Notes: a model not told the origin generated them from the sequence alone. Shown: positions 52,678-61,685, counted from the stretch's first letter. The stretch: 64,000 nucleotides of DNA from Alphaproteobacteria bacterium (GCA_030432025.1 JAUIIA010000002.1:143276-207275); one strand, 5' to 3'. Numbers and translations: made by a program.

Positions 52678-53806
52678 TAGATTGCTTTTTAAGCTGCTCC
52701 AGAATCGCGAAAGGAGAATCTTCAAGCTTCTTCTCAGGGCCGACACTTACGATTTTGGGAGAGCGGTTCGTCGATTTGTTACGCTTGCCGCCCTTACGGT
52801 CATTGTTCTTTTTCTTACCGCCATGCTTAGGCTTACCTTTTGCGCCGCCGGATTGCTCTTTCTCGAACGCCTTGCCCTTTTTCAAACGGAACACCGCCAG
52901 CTCCGGCTTTTCCTGTGGCTGATCTTTTGGCGCTTCTTCTGACTGCTCGGCGGGCTTGTCTTCTGCTTTCTCAGCCGGTTCTGCCTCAGCTTCCGGCTTA
53001 TCTTCAGCCGCTTTGGCCTCTTGTTCAGCCTTCTCATCAGCAGGATCGAAAATCTTTTTATGTCCCATTGCTTCCAGCACGTCATAAAGCCCCTCAATCG
53101 AGGACCCCAGCCATTCAGCCGTCTTATGCTCCGCGCGGAACTTACCCTTATCCGCCGCGTCATACACGGCGCTGATTACGCGGTCGAGCATATCGATACG
53201 GATAGCGCGCTTACCGAAAACGGGATATGCGATCGCCTGATAAAAACCGGCATCAACCTCGCCTTCAACTTCAAATGATACGATACCGTCCTTCGGGCAC
53301 TGCATCGGCAGTTCTTTGTCATTCTGCAAACCCCACAGCATCGCACGCAAACGCACGGCAGCCGGTTTATTCAGTGCAGGAATGAATACAAGAATAGGAC
53401 CGAGGCGAATTTTCTTTGTACGCAAATCACGGCGGTCATCCGCATCCAGCTGCGTAATCAGATCCTCGATCTGCTCACGTGGAATGATACCCAGCGCCTC
53501 ATGAACCTGAACCGCGATATCCTTGGCCGGCTGCTTCATCGCACCTATTTCCTGCAAACCGACAAGCGGTTCCAGTACTGTTGCGATATGACGCTTCAGC
53601 CAGTCTTCCAGATGATTCTGCAGCGCAGCCTCATCCTGACCTGCAGTCGTTTCATTCTGCAGAACCCCGACTTTGGGGATGAGTACTTCTTCACCCTTAG
53701 TAAGGACAGCTACCGCTTCTCCCGGCAATGGGTTACCTACCTTGGGCTGAAAATGGATATGCCCGTCTTCAGCGAGGCTAAATTGTGTGTCTTGTGCCTT
53801 AAGCAT
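52664..53806 (-). CDS. Orphan C-terminal module of the alphaproteobacterial MgpS/SUV3-like helicase
   Basis: 380 residues from the ATG at 53806. Residues about 10-240 match in pattern the region that follows the helicase core in alphaproteobacterial SUV3/MgpS-like proteins: 'FSLAEDGHIHFQP', 'DDRRDLRTKKIRLGPILVFI', 'PAALNKPAAVRLRAMLWGL' (core ALNKPAAVRLRAMLWG) and the C-terminal 'DSPFAILEQLKKQ'. Walker A/B and DEAD/DEAH motifs are absent, and no helicase gene lies upstream. A Lys/Glu/Pro/Gln-rich tail (about 255-345) links the two conserved parts. It may act in trans or be a relic. Confidence 0.6.
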   Translation of the reverse strand: MLKAQDTQFSLAEDGHIHFQPKVGNPLPGEAVAVLTKGEEVLIPKVGVLQNETTAGQDEAALQNHLEDWLKRHIATVLEPLVGLQEIGAMKQPAKDIAVQVHEALGIIPREQIEDLITQLDADDRRDLRTKKIRLGPILVFIPALNKPAAVRLRAMLWGLQNDKELPMQCPKDGIVSFEVEGEVDAGFYQAIAYPVFGKRAIRIDMLDRVISAVYDAADKGKFRAEHKTAEWLGSSIEGLYDVLEAMGHKKIFDPADEKAEQEAKAAEDKPEAEAEPAEKAEDKPAEQSEEAPKDQPQEKPELAVFRLKKGKAFEKEQSGGAKGKPKHGGKKKNNDRKGGKRNKSTNRSPKIVSVGPEKKLEDSPFAILEQLKKQSNDKT

Positions 53807-53962
53807 TGTTCTCTTCAACGTTACGAATACACCCGATATACGGCATCCACAGCGACATGTCTAATATTTTCCCCGTTCAGCAAATGATCTTTGGACGATG
53901 TTAACTTTTTTTGTTTAAATACGTGTCACAACATAACTTTTTCAAAACAGGAGCCGGTACCC

Positions 53963-55501
53963 GTGAGTATTCGCACCCCCAAAAAGCCTCTTATTTTATC
54001 TTTACTGACATTTTGCACATTTACATACGCACAGCCCCTATCAGCGCAGGAAATCACCGCTGAAGGCGCGGCCGAGCTCAAAACCATCTTCGAACAGATG
54101 CTGGACCAGAAACAAGCCGAAGTCAGCGAAAACACAACCCGCCCCAGAGAATTAAAACTCGAAGGCGAAGTCGTTGTAGAACCTCTTGATACTTACTATG
54201 CCATCACATTGCCCAGCGTTTCGCTGCAATATGATAACGGAACACGCACGGATATCGGCATTATGGCCCTAAACGCCGTACCTTTCGAAGGTGATGAACG
54301 ATACAAGATGAGCTTTTCCGTTCCCTCCCCGATAATCAACTATGATGCCACGGGCGGCGAGCGCTCCCGTTTTTCTATCGGCGGTCAAAAGGGCGCAGGT
54401 ATCTGGAACAAAAACATCTTCCAGTTCGAAAAGCTCGATGCGACTTTGACGGACACTCTGGTTACCGCCACGACTGACAATTCATCCGTGATTATCCCGG
54501 AAATGAAAGCGGTTTATGATTTGAACAACGAAGGCGACCGCTGGACGGGCCCGATGCATTTCGAAGCCAAAAACATTCAAATTGAAAACCCGCAAGAATC
54601 TCTCAAGGTCAATCTCGGCACTTTGAAAATGCTGATGGACGTGGACCAGCTGACCACGGAAGCATTGGCCAGCCTGAACTTAGCCAGCCCCGAGGCCCTT
54701 GAAGATTTCAAAGCGGCTGACGGTATTGATCTGCGCTTTTCATTGGCGGGGCTACAGGGCTCAAAAATCGGCGATGACGGTGCCAGCGAGGAATTCGCAC
54801 TCGGCAATGCCACTTTCGGCTTTAATGTCGATGGCGTTCTGGGCGATTTTGCCGAAATCGGCTTTGATTTCAGCTTCGACGGATTTCAGACAAACATGAT
54901 GGAAGGTGACGGCGCGGAGCTATTCCCGAAATCCGCATCCTTCGGCATCGCGCAAAAAAATATTCCCGTAAACGAAATTACGGAACTTGCACAAAACCTG
55001 CCTAAGGGTGACCCGCAGGCAATGATGATGCCCTTAATGTTCAGTCTGCCAGCGATCCTGTCCGAAGCAGGCAGCTATATCGAAGTTAAGCAAACACATG
55101 CTCGCAACCATAATTACGATGCCACGCTCGATACGGTCGTGCGCGCCGACTCAACAGCGGCCAGCATGGCAACGGCCGAAGGCACACTACGATTCGCAGG
55201 CTTGGAGAAGGTCTTAAGCTTGTTGCAAGTTGCGGCAAGCGATACGGACAAAGAACCTGCCGAACTCCGAAGCATCCGTAATTTTGCACGTAATCTGGAA
55301 GCACTCAAACCATATGGCCGTCAGGAAGCCGACCCCAATTTCGGGTTCGTTCATATCTTCGATCTGGCATTGGATAAAACGGGGGCGTTCACAATCAACG
55401 GTCAGGACGCTATGGGCCTTGTGATGGGCGGTGGTGCGCCACAACCCGGCATGGGGCAACCTGAACTTAGCGAGCCGTCTTCCGGTGAGGACCTTCAGTA
55501 G
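53963..55501 (+). CDS. Exported protein, 512 aa, unknown
   Basis: GTG start at 53963 preceded by AGGAG. An in-frame TTG 72 bases upstream would spoil the signal peptide. Signal peptide about 1-28 ('YAQPLSAQE'). The mature part is a long beta-rich sequence with repeated amphipathic strands, for example 'KLEGEVVVEPLDTYYAI' and 'FHFEAKNIQIENPQ'-like segments ('HFEAKNIQIENPQESLK'), reminiscent of DUF945/AsmA-like periplasmic proteins, but no family is certain. Ends in Gly/Pro/Met-rich low complexity. Its last 35 bases overlap the convergent hemW. Confidence 0.7.
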   Translation: MSIRTPKKPLILSLLTFCTFTYAQPLSAQEITAEGAAELKTIFEQMLDQKQAEVSENTTRPRELKLEGEVVVEPLDTYYAITLPSVSLQYDNGTRTDIGIMALNAVPFEGDERYKMSFSVPSPIINYDATGGERSRFSIGGQKGAGIWNKNIFQFEKLDATLTDTLVTATTDNSSVIIPEMKAVYDLNNEGDRWTGPMHFEAKNIQIENPQESLKVNLGTLKMLMDVDQLTTEALASLNLASPEALEDFKAADGIDLRFSLAGLQGSKIGDDGASEEFALGNATFGFNVDGVLGDFAEIGFDFSFDGFQTNMMEGDGAELFPKSASFGIAQKNIPVNEITELAQNLPKGDPQAMMMPLMFSLPAILSEAGSYIEVKQTHARNHNYDATLDTVVRADSTAASMATAEGTLRFAGLEKVLSLLQVAASDTDKEPAELRSIRNFARNLEALKPYGRQEADPNFGFVHIFDLALDKTGAFTINGQDAMGLVMGGGAPQPGMGQPELSEPSSGEDLQ

Positions 55502-56651
55502 TAAGAATATACGGCAATATAGCATTTAATCGAAGCAAGCCCTCGCGCGTCAGTGTGAGGGCTTCTTCTTTCTGAACGGCCCATCCTTCATTGATAACGG
55601 TCTTGAGTTTTGCTTCATCAATATAAGCCGCCCAATCGCCACCGCTTTGTTCGGCCAGATGTTTGAGGCTTAAACCTTCCCGTAAACGCAACCCCATCAT
55701 TAATGCTTCCATGGCAAGGTCATCCTGCCCGAGTTGCTGATAAGGATGTGCACCATGCCCTTGCCCCTCAACACGCTCCAGCCACGCATCGGGTGCATGA
55801 TGATCACGGGTTGCGCATTTAACACCGTCTTGCCAGATACGCCCATGCGCTCCCGGGCCAATCCCGACATATTCGCCGTTATACCAATAGTTCAAATTAT
55901 GCTGCGACTCGTGCCCCTCCGCCGCATGATTGGAAACTTCGTAGGCAGGCAACGCATCATCCAATACATCTTGCGTTAAACCATAAAAATCTGCCGCAAG
56001 ATCTTCATTAGGAAGAGAAAAAATATCCTGCTGATGCGAATAATAAAACGGTGTGTTTCGCTCTATGGTGAGCTGATAAAGCGACAAATGCCCACCCGCC
56101 AATTGCTTGGCCTGCTCCAATTCCGTACGCCATTCCTCCAATGTCTGGTCTGGTCGCGCATAGATCAAATCGAAGCTGAATTTCTCGAAGACACCTTTGG
56201 CGATATCAATCGCCTTTAATGCTTCATCCGCCGAATGCGCCCGTCCCAAAAATTTGAGGTCCTTATCATTCAACGCCTGCACCCCGATCGAAACACGGTT
56301 TACGCCAACCGCTTTGAAGGCTTCGAACTTCTCCATCTCGATGGAAGTCGGGTTTGCCTCTAACGTAATCTCGACATCATTCGAACACGGCCAAATGCTT
56401 CGCGCTTTATCAATAATCGCCCCGACCAGTTCAGGCGGCATGGTCGATGGCGTGCCACCACCAAAGTAAATCGAGCCGAGCAAGCGTTCGGGCATAATGG
56501 TCGCGTAATAATCTAGTGATTTCAGATAAGCGTCCTGCCAACGGCCATAATCGATCGCGCTGCGGACATGGACGTTAAAGTCGCAATATGGGCATTTGGA
56601 CAAACAAAAAGGCCAGTGGATGTATAAACCCAACCGGCCTTTGTTGTTCAT
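55467..56651 (-). CDS. hemW: HemW, radical-SAM coproporphyrinogen-like heme chaperone
   Basis: 394 residues. Cluster motif C-x3-C-x2-C in 'WPFCLSKCPYCDFNVH' (residues about 16-23), 'SIYFGGGTPSTM', 'GVNRVSIGVQALND' and the 'AHGRIWQDGV' C-terminal part. HemW binds heme and is related to the anaerobic oxidase HemN but lacks its second SAM site. The rph-rdgB-hemW order is classical in alphaproteobacteria. Here a small membrane-protein gene separates rdgB from hemW. No ribosome site is visible before the ATG. Confidence 0.94.
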   Translation of the reverse strand: MNNKGRLGLYIHWPFCLSKCPYCDFNVHVRSAIDYGRWQDAYLKSLDYYATIMPERLLGSIYFGGGTPSTMPPELVGAIIDKARSIWPCSNDVEITLEANPTSIEMEKFEAFKAVGVNRVSIGVQALNDKDLKFLGRAHSADEALKAIDIAKGVFEKFSFDLIYARPDQTLEEWRTELEQAKQLAGGHLSLYQLTIERNTPFYYSHQQDIFSLPNEDLAADFYGLTQDVLDDALPAYEVSNHAAEGHESQHNLNYWYNGEYVGIGPGAHGRIWQDGVKCATRDHHAPDAWLERVEGQGHGAHPYQQLGQDDLAMEALMMGLRLREGLSLKHLAEQSGGDWAAYIDEAKLKTVINEGWAVQKEEALTLTREGLLRLNAILPYILTTEGPHRKTAR

Positions 56652-56664
56652 AATAATATAATTC

Positions 56665-57051
56665 TTAGAGTGTGTTGAATGTCGCTCTGTTCAGCGTAGC
56701 TGGACCGACGTTAACACCTGTTGTACCGATTGTGTTCAGCATTGATTCGAATAGAATTGGCAAAGCGAACAACGCACCACCGGCTGCCAAACGGATCGCA
56801 CCGTCTTTCATTGGTGTTTGTGTTGGGTTTTCAACGTGGTCCTTGATCTTCATAACGCCAAGAACACCCATCAACAAACCGATCATGTATGAAAGAGCAG
56901 TTACAAGACCTGGAAGCTCTTCAATAGAGTTTGTGATGTTTTCAGCAATGTTGCTGAAGTTGTTAGCAGCTTGAGCATCGCCTGCTGCAAGAATACCGAC
57001 CACAAAAGCGGCCTGAAATTTCAAAGATGCTTTGTTTACAGATTTAAGCAT
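56665..57051 (-). CDS. IcmD/DotP-like (type IVB secretion) small membrane protein
   Basis: 128 residues from the ATG at 57051 (AAGGAG eight bases upstream; ATG 57057 is too near). Signal peptide to about 26 ('AAGDAQAANN'), then two membrane segments (about 50-72 'TALSYMIGLLMGVLGVMKIK', and 86-108). The segment after the first helix, 'KIKDHVENPTQTPMKDGAI', matches the Legionella IcmD/DotP pattern K-x-H-x-x-N-P-T-Q. VirB2/TrbC pilins share the two-helix plan. No other secretion genes lie in the window. It has its own strong promoter. Confidence 0.6.
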   Translation of the reverse strand: MLKSVNKASLKFQAAFVVGILAAGDAQAANNFSNIAENITNSIEELPGLVTALSYMIGLLMGVLGVMKIKDHVENPTQTPMKDGAIRLAAGGALFALPILFESMLNTIGTTGVNVGPATLNRATFNTL

Positions 57052-57101
57052 ATTCATATCTCCTTATGTCCGTAGCATAATTTCTAGCGGAAAGTGGGCA
57101 T

Positions 57102-57131
57102 TGTATAACGCAAAACCACGACGGAAGTCAA
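57102..57131 (-). promoter_or_regulatory. Strong sigma70-type promoter of the IcmD/DotP-like gene
   Basis: Minus strand: TTGACT (57126-57131), 18-base spacer, TATACA (57102-57107). Start of transcription would be near 57095, leaving a leader of about 44 bases with AAGGAG. It lies between the rdgB stop and the small gene. Confidence 0.6.
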
Positions 57132-57162
57132 GTTTTCTGGAAACTCCTTCAACCCCCGCGGT

Positions 57163-57798
57163 TTACTCTTCTCTCGGGGCGAAACACGCCTCTACAAGCT
57201 GGTCAAAAGCATGTTTACGGTGAGATATGGCGTGTTTTTGATTCGGCTCCATCTCCGCAAATGTTTGAATATGCCCATTGGGGATAAAAATTGGGTCGTA
57301 ACCAAACCCCTTATCACCACGTGGCGGGAATATCAGCATACCGTCTACGCGCCCCTCGAAGCTCTCTATATGCCCATCGGGCCAAGCCAGAGACAACACA
57401 CAAATAAACGAAGCACGGTTGTCGTTATGATTCTCCAGCTCTTTACGAACCTTTTCCATCGCCCATTCAAAATCACGGGTGCCGTCTTCTTTCTCCGCCC
57501 AGCGCGCTGAATAAATACCGGGGTCACCGTCCAGCGCCTTCACGCTTAAGCCACTATCATCCGCCAAGGCTGCCTTACCGGAATGGCGCATCGCCGAACG
57601 CGCTTTTAGCTCGGCATTACCTACAAATGTTTTGGCTGTTTCCGCAGGGTCAGGCAACTCAAGCTCTTTGGATGTCGAAAAATTTTTGACATACGGGCCG
57701 AGCAACTCTGCTATTTCGCGCGCCTTACCGTCATTATGCGTGGCGATCACCAGTTCCTTCTCCGTGAACAAGCGCGTCATGCTTAAATCTTCATACAT
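57163..57798 (-). CDS. rdgB: dITP/XTP pyrophosphatase
   Basis: Removes non-canonical purine NTPs (ITP, XTP, dITP). About 211 residues. Ham1 family: 'VIATHNDGKAREIAELLGPY' (Thr/Ser-x-N-x-x-K), 'FVGNAELKARSA', 'LADDSGLSVKALDGDPGIYSARWA' (core DDSGLSVKALDGDPGIYSAR) and 'FGYDPIFIPNG', then 'HAISHRKHAFDQL'. The start at 57798 makes a TGATG overlap with the rph stop. An ATG at 57780 is an alternative nearer to typical N-termini. Confidence 0.95.
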   Translation of the reverse strand: MYEDLSMTRLFTEKELVIATHNDGKAREIAELLGPYVKNFSTSKELELPDPAETAKTFVGNAELKARSAMRHSGKAALADDSGLSVKALDGDPGIYSARWAEKEDGTRDFEWAMEKVRKELENHNDNRASFICVLSLAWPDGHIESFEGRVDGMLIFPPRGDKGFGYDPIFIPNGHIQTFAEMEPNQKHAISHRKHAFDQLVEACFAPREE

Positions 57799-58517
57799 CA
57801 AAGGCCCAGCACCTCTTTTTGAATGGCTGTTAACTCATCACAGGCTTTTTGCGCCATATTGAGCAACTTAATGAATTCCTCTTGGGAAAACGGCTCTTGC
57901 TCGGCTGTACCCTGCACTTCGACAATACCGCCTTTGCCCGTAATCACAAAATTAGCATCTGTCTCAGCATCCGAATCCTCATCGTAGTCGAGGTCAGTCA
58001 CAGGATTGCCTTTATATATGCCGCAGGAAATTGCCGACACCGAATCCTGAACGGGAACGGTTTCCATTGCCCCTGTCTCCACCCAGTGTTGAAACGCAAG
58101 ATGCATGGCGACAAAGCCGCCGGTTATCGAAGCCGTGCGTGTCCCGCCATCGGCCTGAATAACATCGCAATCAACGCGCACTTGGCGCTCGCCCATCGCC
58201 TCAAAGTCAACAACGGAGCGCAATGCACGACCGATCAAGCGTTGAATTTCCTGCGTACGGCCCGACTGCTTTCCGCGCGCCGCTTCACGGTCCATGCGCG
58301 AACCCGTTGAACGCGGCAACATACCGTACTCACCGGTCACCCAGCCTTTGCCTGTGCCTTTCATCCATCCCGGAACTTTTTCTTCCGCCGTCGCCGTGCA
58401 AATCACATGCGTATCACCGAATTTAATCAGGCAAGATCCTTCCGCATGTTTGTTTACATTTGGGATAATCTCGACGGTTCTCATTTGGTCTAATGCGCGT
58501 CCGGATGGGCGGGCCAT
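57798..58517 (-). CDS. rph: Ribonuclease PH
   Basis: Phosphorolytic 3'-end trimming of tRNA. 239 residues. '[17 protein letters not shown]' N-terminus, '[26 protein letters not shown]' (core [17 protein letters not shown]), '[14 protein letters not shown]' and '[19 protein letters not shown]' are all canonical. AGGAG is nine bases before the ATG. Divergent from hrcA with about 100 bases between. The rph-rdgB pair is translationally coupled. Confidence 0.97.
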   Translation of the reverse strand: MARPSGRALDQMRTVEIIPNVNKHAEGSCLIKFGDTHVICTATAEEKVPGWMKGTGKGWVTGEYGMLPRSTGSRMDREAARGKQSGRTQEIQRLIGRALRSVVDFEAMGERQVRVDCDVIQADGGTRTASITGGFVAMHLAFQHWVETGAMETVPVQDSVSAISCGIYKGNPVTDLDYDEDSDAETDANFVITGKGGIVEVQGTAEQEPFSQEEFIKLLNMAQKACDELTAIQKEVLGL

Positions 58518-58584
58518 ATAAGCAACTCCTGTTTAAAAATTAATGGCCACACCATAGGGAGGTCAGCCGGAGACCACAAGGGAA

Positions 58585-58613
58585 TTGTCATCTTTGCGCG
58601 GAAATACTATATT
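58585..58613 (+). promoter_or_regulatory. sigma70 promoter immediately before hrcA
   Basis: TTGTCA (58585-58590), 17-base spacer, TATATT (58608-58613); ATG at 58620 after six bases. This is the best example of a promoter directly abutting the start codon here. No Shine-Dalgarno: leaderless translation predicted. I found no CIRCE inverted repeat (TTAGCACTC-N9-GAGTGCTAA) in this gap. Confidence 0.6.
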
Positions 58614-58619
58614 CACCGC

Positions 58620-59675
58620 ATGATACCGGAGTTAAACGAGCGGTCACGAACGATTTTCCGCTACATTGTCGACACATATCTCAATACGGGCTTGCCCGTA
58701 GGCTCGCGCACGATCTCCGCACATTCGGGACTGCAACTCTCCCCCGCCAGCATCCGCAACACCATGGCTGACCTAGAGGAATTCGGGTTGCTCTATGCGC
58801 CGCATATCTCAGCAGGACGCATGCCTACGGATCTGGGCCTACGCCTGTATATCGACGGCTTGATGCAGGTCGGCGGCCTGAGCCGCGAGGAACGTTCCGC
58901 TATCGAAGCCACCTGCAATGCGGAAGGACGCTCACTGAGCGATGTCCTGGACCAGAGTTCACAATTACTCTCGGGGCTTTCATCCTGTGCTTCACTTGTT
59001 ATCGCGCCAAAAACAGATAACCCTGTAAAACAAATCCAGTTTGTCGCGCTGCAACCACGCAAAGTTCTTATCGTTCTCGTTTTACAAAACGGTATGGTCG
59101 AAAACCGCGTCATGGACGTCGATAACGATGTCAACGAAAGCGCCCTCGTCGCCGCATCCAACTACCTGAATGCCAAGCTAACAGGCAACAATCTGCAAGA
59201 TGTCGAAGATGACATCCGCAAAGACATTAAAGACCATCAGAGCCAACTCGACGACCTGACAAAAAAACTGGTCGAAGCCGGATTGGCGCTACCGAATGAC
59301 GGCGGCCATATGGGACATATTATTGTTCGTGGCCAATCCAAACTGTTGGAAGATGTGAAAGCGCTGGAAGATCTGGAGCGTGCCCGCACCATTCTCGGTT
59401 ATCTCGAGGAGCAGAAAAACATGCTTAGCCTGCTAAAGTCGGTTGAAAACGCACAAGGCGTGCAAATCTATATCGGTACGGAAAACACTATTTTCGACCA
59501 ATCCGGCTGGTCATTGATCATTTCACCTTACAAGGGCTCGGCTGAAAAAATCATCGGCGCCATCGGTGTCATCGGCCCCACCCGCCTCAGCTACGACCGT
59601 GTTATCCCCATGGTCGACTATACATCCCAACTCGTCAGCCGCCTCGTCGGCGCCAGCGAAGATCAAACTGTATAG
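58620..59675 (+). CDS. hrcA: Heat-inducible transcription repressor HrcA
   Basis: Represses groE/dnaK-type operons through CIRCE. 351 residues, typical length. N-terminal winged helix: 'LNERSRTIFRYIVDTYLNTG' (core RSRTIFRYIVDTYLNTG), 'PVGSRTISAHSGLQLSPASI' and 'RNTMADLEEFGLLYAPHISAGR' (core MADLEEFGLLYAPHISAGR), followed by the GAF-like and dimerisation domains. In alphaproteobacteria it usually controls groESL, with dnaK under RpoH. No CIRCE box was seen near dnaK. Confidence 0.96.
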   Translation: MIPELNERSRTIFRYIVDTYLNTGLPVGSRTISAHSGLQLSPASIRNTMADLEEFGLLYAPHISAGRMPTDLGLRLYIDGLMQVGGLSREERSAIEATCNAEGRSLSDVLDQSSQLLSGLSSCASLVIAPKTDNPVKQIQFVALQPRKVLIVLVLQNGMVENRVMDVDNDVNESALVAASNYLNAKLTGNNLQDVEDDIRKDIKDHQSQLDDLTKKLVEAGLALPNDGGHMGHIIVRGQSKLLEDVKALEDLERARTILGYLEEQKNMLSLLKSVENAQGVQIYIGTENTIFDQSGWSLIISPYKGSAEKIIGAIGVIGPTRLSYDRVIPMVDYTSQLVSRLVGASEDQTV

Positions 59676-59765
59676 TGGATGAAGCGTGAACAAACGCTAA
59701 CCATGTCTTGCACCACGCGTGCGATCTTGGCACGATAATATAAATATGATGAATTCAGGTATATT

Positions 59766-60734
59766 ATGCTTCGTTACTTATTACTCCTAGGCCTAGTTCT
59801 GCCGGTACTCGCAACACCCGCCCTTGCCCAAAACGATGAGCCTACCTTCGATTTTGGCGGCGTAGAAGGCGAGGACGACACGCCAAGTGTCATCAACCCG
59901 TATGACAAGAAATACAAAGCCAACCTCAAAGCCGAAGAGGATGAAGACAGCCTCTCGCTCGTGCCGAACTACATTTATTTCGTCGGCATGGTACGCAAAC
60001 CGGATGCTGACCCTGATCACCTGAACATGGTCATCGTTTCACCGGGCTTGGTTGTCGGCTGTGTTGAAATCCTTCAACCCGCTTTGGAAGTGAAAAAATT
60101 CGGTAACGACCTACAACTTCACCTTGAAGACGGGTTCATCGATGTTGATGCAAAACCGCACTACTATCACCATGACTGCGAACCAAAAACGGTGATGTCC
60201 AACACCAAGTTCACACTCAGCAAGAAAAAACTCCAGAAGGACGGCATTAAAACCCTGACGATCATCAGTGAAAACATTGGGCCGTTCAACAAAATGGAAC
60301 TCGACATCCACGACAACCGTGTCGAGATCACATCACAATCTTATGACTTTGAAGTTTTTGGCATCTCCAGAAAGGGCGGCAAACAGACATTCACTTACTG
60401 GATTTATCCTGAAAATACTGTTGTGCTCTCCGCTCCCGGCCTCGACACACGCAATGAAAAGGTCCGTAAAGACATTGAAGCCTTTGCAATGCGCCGCGGT
60501 TTGCACCGACTCGGAGATGTCGTCGACGGTTTCACTACCGGATTTCACAATGAAAAACTCATTTATATGGTCGATGAAAGCGGCCGCTACGCTGAACAAC
60601 TGAAAGACAGCGAAAATAACGTAATTCCTCTCGGCAAACTTGTCACAAGCGAGCAATATTTCGGTTCCACAGGGCCCTACGAACAAGAAGTAGAAAAAAC
60701 CGTATACGCCCGCCCGCCAGGCCTTTACGAATAA
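59766..60734 (+). CDS. Exported protein, 322 aa, unknown
   Basis: Signal peptide about 1-21 ('ATPALAQND'). An acidic stretch follows (about 22-65). The remaining 250 residues are beta/alpha with 'PNYIYFVGMVRKPDADPDHL' and 'TFTYWIYPENTVVLSAP'. Two cysteines ('VVGCVEI', 'HHDCEPK'), possible disulfide. It lies between hrcA and grpE and could be in their transcript. I know no such gene in that position elsewhere, and no family is recognised. AGGT six bases before the ATG. Confidence 0.65.
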   Translation: MLRYLLLLGLVLPVLATPALAQNDEPTFDFGGVEGEDDTPSVINPYDKKYKANLKAEEDEDSLSLVPNYIYFVGMVRKPDADPDHLNMVIVSPGLVVGCVEILQPALEVKKFGNDLQLHLEDGFIDVDAKPHYYHHDCEPKTVMSNTKFTLSKKKLQKDGIKTLTIISENIGPFNKMELDIHDNRVEITSQSYDFEVFGISRKGGKQTFTYWIYPENTVVLSAPGLDTRNEKVRKDIEAFAMRRGLHRLGDVVDGFTTGFHNEKLIYMVDESGRYAEQLKDSENNVIPLGKLVTSEQYFGSTGPYEQEVEKTVYARPPGLYE

Positions 60735-60756
60735 TCGCAGAATATATAGGGAAACC

Positions 60757-60784
60757 CTTGATTCTCGCACTTAAACCCCAGTAT
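60757..60784 (+). promoter_or_regulatory. Weak sigma32-like promoter before grpE
   Basis: CTTGATT (60757-60763), 12-base spacer, CCCCAGTAT (60776-60784), compared with CTTGAAA-N13-15-CCCCATNT. The spacing is short and two positions differ. It is supported mainly by placement ahead of a heat-shock gene. Confidence 0.35.
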
Positions 60785-60816
60785 CATTTGGGATTAAAAA
60801 TTTTAGGCATAGCATT

Positions 60817-61608
60817 ATGAACAACCCAGAGCATTCAAACCCCGAAAAAGGCGAGAACGACAGTGACAAAGCGGGTGAAGAATCCGCGGAATCACGTGAA
60901 GAGAGTTTAGCGGAACGTTCGGCCCGCCTCGAAGCAGAAGCCGCCTCCATGTATGAAAAACAAAAGCCTGAAGAGTTCAATCCTCCTGATGGCTATGACC
61001 CGCTCGACCCTGAGCCTTTACCCGAAGAAATCACACAAGCAATGGAAGGACTAGCCAACGCCGAGAGTGCGCCTGCGAACTCAGCCCTTCAAGAAGAACT
61101 GGATGCCGCAAAAGACCAACTTGCACGGGCTCTGGCAGAGGCCGAAAACACCCGGCGCCGTGCACAAAAGGAACGCGAAGACGCTTCCAAATTCGCCATC
61201 TCCAAGTTCGCCAAAGACTTGCTTGAAGTCTCTGACAATTTACGCCGCGCGCTCGAAGCATTTCCGAGCGACCTAGCCGAAGCCGAACCACGTATCCAGA
61301 ATATGATCGACGGCATCGAAGCGACGGAAAGAAGCCTGCTCAGAACATTTGAGAAAAACGGGATCGTTAAGCTAGAGCCACTTGATGAACCGTTTGACCC
61401 GAACTTCCATGAAGTTATGTTCGAGGCCCCCGTCCCCGGCAAACCGGCTGGAATCGTTATGCAGGTCGTAGAAGCCGGATATTTACTAAACGAGCGGCTG
61501 ATCCGTCCCGCACGTGTTGGCGTTACAAACAGTGACGGCGGTGAGGAAACACCTCCCGGTGCAGCTGACCCGTCAACGCCTGGCGGTCAAATAGACACGG
61601 AAGCCTAA
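60817..61608 (+). CDS. grpE: Nucleotide exchange factor GrpE
   Basis: Releases ADP from DnaK. 263 residues, longer than usual because of a disordered, acidic N-terminal region (about 1-75, Glu/Ser/Pro-rich). Long coiled-coil helix ('LQEELDAAKDQLARALAEAE' then 'RRRAQKEREDASKFAISKFA'), then the beta domain with 'DNLRRALEAFP' and the C-terminal GrpE signature 'EPFDPNFHEVMFEAPVPGKP' (core FDPNFHEVMFE) and 'RPARVGVTN'. Followed by dnaK after 180 bases. Confidence 0.95.
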   Translation: MNNPEHSNPEKGENDSDKAGEESAESREESLAERSARLEAEAASMYEKQKPEEFNPPDGYDPLDPEPLPEEITQAMEGLANAESAPANSALQEELDAAKDQLARALAEAENTRRRAQKEREDASKFAISKFAKDLLEVSDNLRRALEAFPSDLAEAEPRIQNMIDGIEATERSLLRTFEKNGIVKLEPLDEPFDPNFHEVMFEAPVPGKPAGIVMQVVEAGYLLNERLIRPARVGVTNSDGGEETPPGAADPSTPGGQIDTEA

Positions 61609-61613
61609 GAATT

Positions 61614-61630
61614 CAGCCAAAAATTGGCTG
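61614..61630. other. Small hairpin after grpE
   Basis: CAGCCAA - AAA - TTGGCTG, seven pairs around three bases, starting five bases after the grpE stop. The following sequence is A-rich, not T-rich, so it is not a standard terminator. Possible 3' end protector or processing site. Confidence 0.3.
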
Positions 61631-61685
61631 GGTAAAAAATACAACTGGCTCTGGAAATATGGCGCAAGCATGCTATAACTCAGGG

